Assembly (NCBI GenBank): GCA_032164245.1
Contig: JAVMKO010000001.1
Location: 19,009,603 to 19,073,602 of the forward strand
DNA length: 64,000 bases
Source: Sternotherus odoratus
Lineage: Eukaryota > Chordata > Testudines > Kinosternidae
Reading direction: 5' to 3'
Part shown: positions 62,271 to 64,000 of the stretch, one piece after another
Numbering within the stretch: the first letter of the stretch is position 1
How the letters are laid out: each line of letters opens with the position of its first letter
Notes under the pieces: generated by a model
The model's input: the letters and a program-made list of their open reading frames with translations, nothing else
What the model was told of the DNA's origin: nothing
The model's database searches: none
Program-made: the position numbers and the translations under genes

Positions 62271-64000
62271 GAGTGGTGTATGGGAGAGTGTGTGTCACCT
62301 CTTCCTGTGTGTGTGTGTGGGGGGGGAGGGGTAGTGGTTTGACTCACCCCTCCCTGTGTGAAACCTAAAACCTTAAAGATAGATAAATAAAAAGAATCCA
62401 GCAACACCATATTTCTTTTGAACAGGGGCTCAGTCAACTTGAAGTTAATTTGAACGCTTGTACTGCATAGTTCTGATTGATTGCCATTGAACTTGTATGA
62501 ATATGAATTATTTTGCCAGGTGTCTCATATTCAGCATAGGAACCAATGGGATTTGAAATAATAAATGCAGTTTGAAATCATGAGCTAGACTGTGACTCAG
62601 ATGACACACCTGTGGTGGGAATAAGAATGTCTGAAATTCCCGGACCAGGAGTAACTAAGGAGTTCGAGCAGGTGAGCAAGAAACATGGTGGAATGGGTGA
62701 ATCCAAGGCTCCGCTCTCCAACACAGCCAGTCTGTGGAGTTGAGCCAGAAGAGTGATGTTGTAATTTGTTGTTCGTATAGGCTAGCTACAAATTATTACT
62801 CCTCCAAGTTCAGAGGGAAACAGGAAGGGGTGTCTTTAAGGCACAATAGCTCCTGGGGCTGCTTCTGAGGTGGTGCATCTTGCACTCCACCCATGCTCAG
62901 GAGTGTGCTTAAAGGGACAATCTAGCCATTATAAAAATGTATATTATAAAAAACTGAATACCATCAGTATCTATGATATGGTAAGTACTGTAGACATATG
63001 AGAGTGAAATGCACTGCTAAGAAACAGTGACTTGTACAGACTAGATAACTTCCATCCATCTTGAAATGAGTATCAACCGTATCTCCTTTCTGTATTAATT
63101 TGTAACTCCAGGCATGAATTTCAGAAAGAGCGTTTTCATTACATGGTGAGCTTTATTTTCCACTTGTAAGGCTTGGAAAAATTTGTCATAAATGCATATT
63201 CAGTATGTGGCTTAACAAGGAGAAATGGAGAGCTTATCGGTAACTCAGGTACAGACATATATACTTAACCTTCACATATTGTTTTCAGTACTTTAATGTA
63301 GAATCTCTGTAAACAGTGCCCTGAGCGAAATAACTGCTGATCATACGCCAAGTGCAGGCTAGATGGTGAATATCACCTAACAGCTCAATCTTGCATTGAG
63401 ACCAATGGGACTAAAGCTACTTATGTCTATGTAGGACTGGGCCCTAAGATTTTAAAACCATGGGATGGCATTCTGGACCACAGCTGCAGCAGACACTAAA
63501 CCAGGAAAATGTGACTTGCTGGCAATAAACATCAAGCCAAAAATTTAGGGTAAAATCCTTACCCTATTGAAGTCAACGGTAGTTTTGCCGATGACTTCAA
63601 AGGGGCTGGAATTTCACCCTTAGACTCTGGCACAAGAAGACCAGTTGTTGTGTGGGACTTGGGGTCAGAGCATGAGCTATGGTAGAGCTGTGCTTGGTTC
63701 AGGTCAAGAGGAGAAGGGGTAAAAGTATCTTACTGGCTTCAAGCAACCTTTAGGCCCCCATGATCTTGTCCTGGTGCTTGGCCAGTCTCTACTGTAAATT
63801 AAAGCAGTTTAGGACTGTTGTAAGTTACATCCAACTGTCCCTAGGGCCATTCTGTCACCATGAATAACCCAAAGAAAGTAGTGTAACATTCAAAGTGGGA
63901 GGAAGGGAAGTATGATAATGGAGTCCCTGGACCTCAGCAATCCTTTGCTGTCAGAACCGCTCCTTAGAGTTGTTAGCAACTAGTGCAAGTTAACTTTGTG
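62271..64000. other. Intergenic, no gene seen
   Basis: It contains a short (TG)n/G-run (62308-62330) and a fold-back (63548-63620, taaaatccttaccctattga ... gctggaatttcacccttaga). No CD36 or other exon was recognised on either strand. Confidence 0.65.

Overview
Organism. The window is vertebrate genomic DNA: short exons with canonical GT-AG splice sites set in long introns, followed by a gene-free tract full of transposon copies. The repeats are CR1-type LINE ends, MIR-like SINEs, hAT and Tigger/pogo DNA transposons, Harbinger-like MITEs, a Helitron and LTR pieces. Several repeat families match what I recall of turtle genomes, so a chelonian (at least a non-avian sauropsid) is my best guess. 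That is an inference from memory; no search was run.

Gene content. The only gene I can support is the 3' half of SEMA3C (semaphorin-3C), on the + strand. Eight coding exons (1543-1687, 8481-8703, 20395-20483, 23407-23448, 24725-24882, 28338-28405, 34128-34258, 37663-38076) join in frame across compatible splice phases. They encode about the last 422 residues: the end of the sema beta-propeller, the PSI domain, a dibasic furin-type site, the Ig domain, the dimerising cysteine and the basic tail. The upstream exons lie outside the window. A long 3' UTR probably runs to the AATAAA at 41899.

Introns (1-37662). These are mostly old, decayed repeats. Two late introns hold well-preserved elements. 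Intron 28406-34127 has a GC-rich hAT element (29551-30952, 8-bp target duplication), a perfect 20-bp-arm hairpin (31038-31084), an LTR-like repeat and a CR1 copy. Intron 34259-37662 has a Tigger-like element with palindromic GC-rich filling (34980-35676) and a non-autonomous Helitron (36247-37213) carrying a G-rich minisatellite.

Downstream of SEMA3C (about 41925-64000). No gene is supported. The tract holds a hAT element with a 4 x 89-bp internal repeat (42698-43375), two Tigger-like MITEs (47213-47514, 50810-51203), a solo LTR containing (TC)61 nested in a small TIR element (47932-48788), MIR-like SINEs, a CCAAT-rich degenerate tandem array (about 55112-55320), another hAT copy and several MITEs. 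In mammals the convergent neighbour on this side is CD36; I see no CD36 exon here.

I found no unknown multi-gene system. The most interesting items are the structured repeats and their nesting, and the structured RNA they would add to SEMA3C transcripts.
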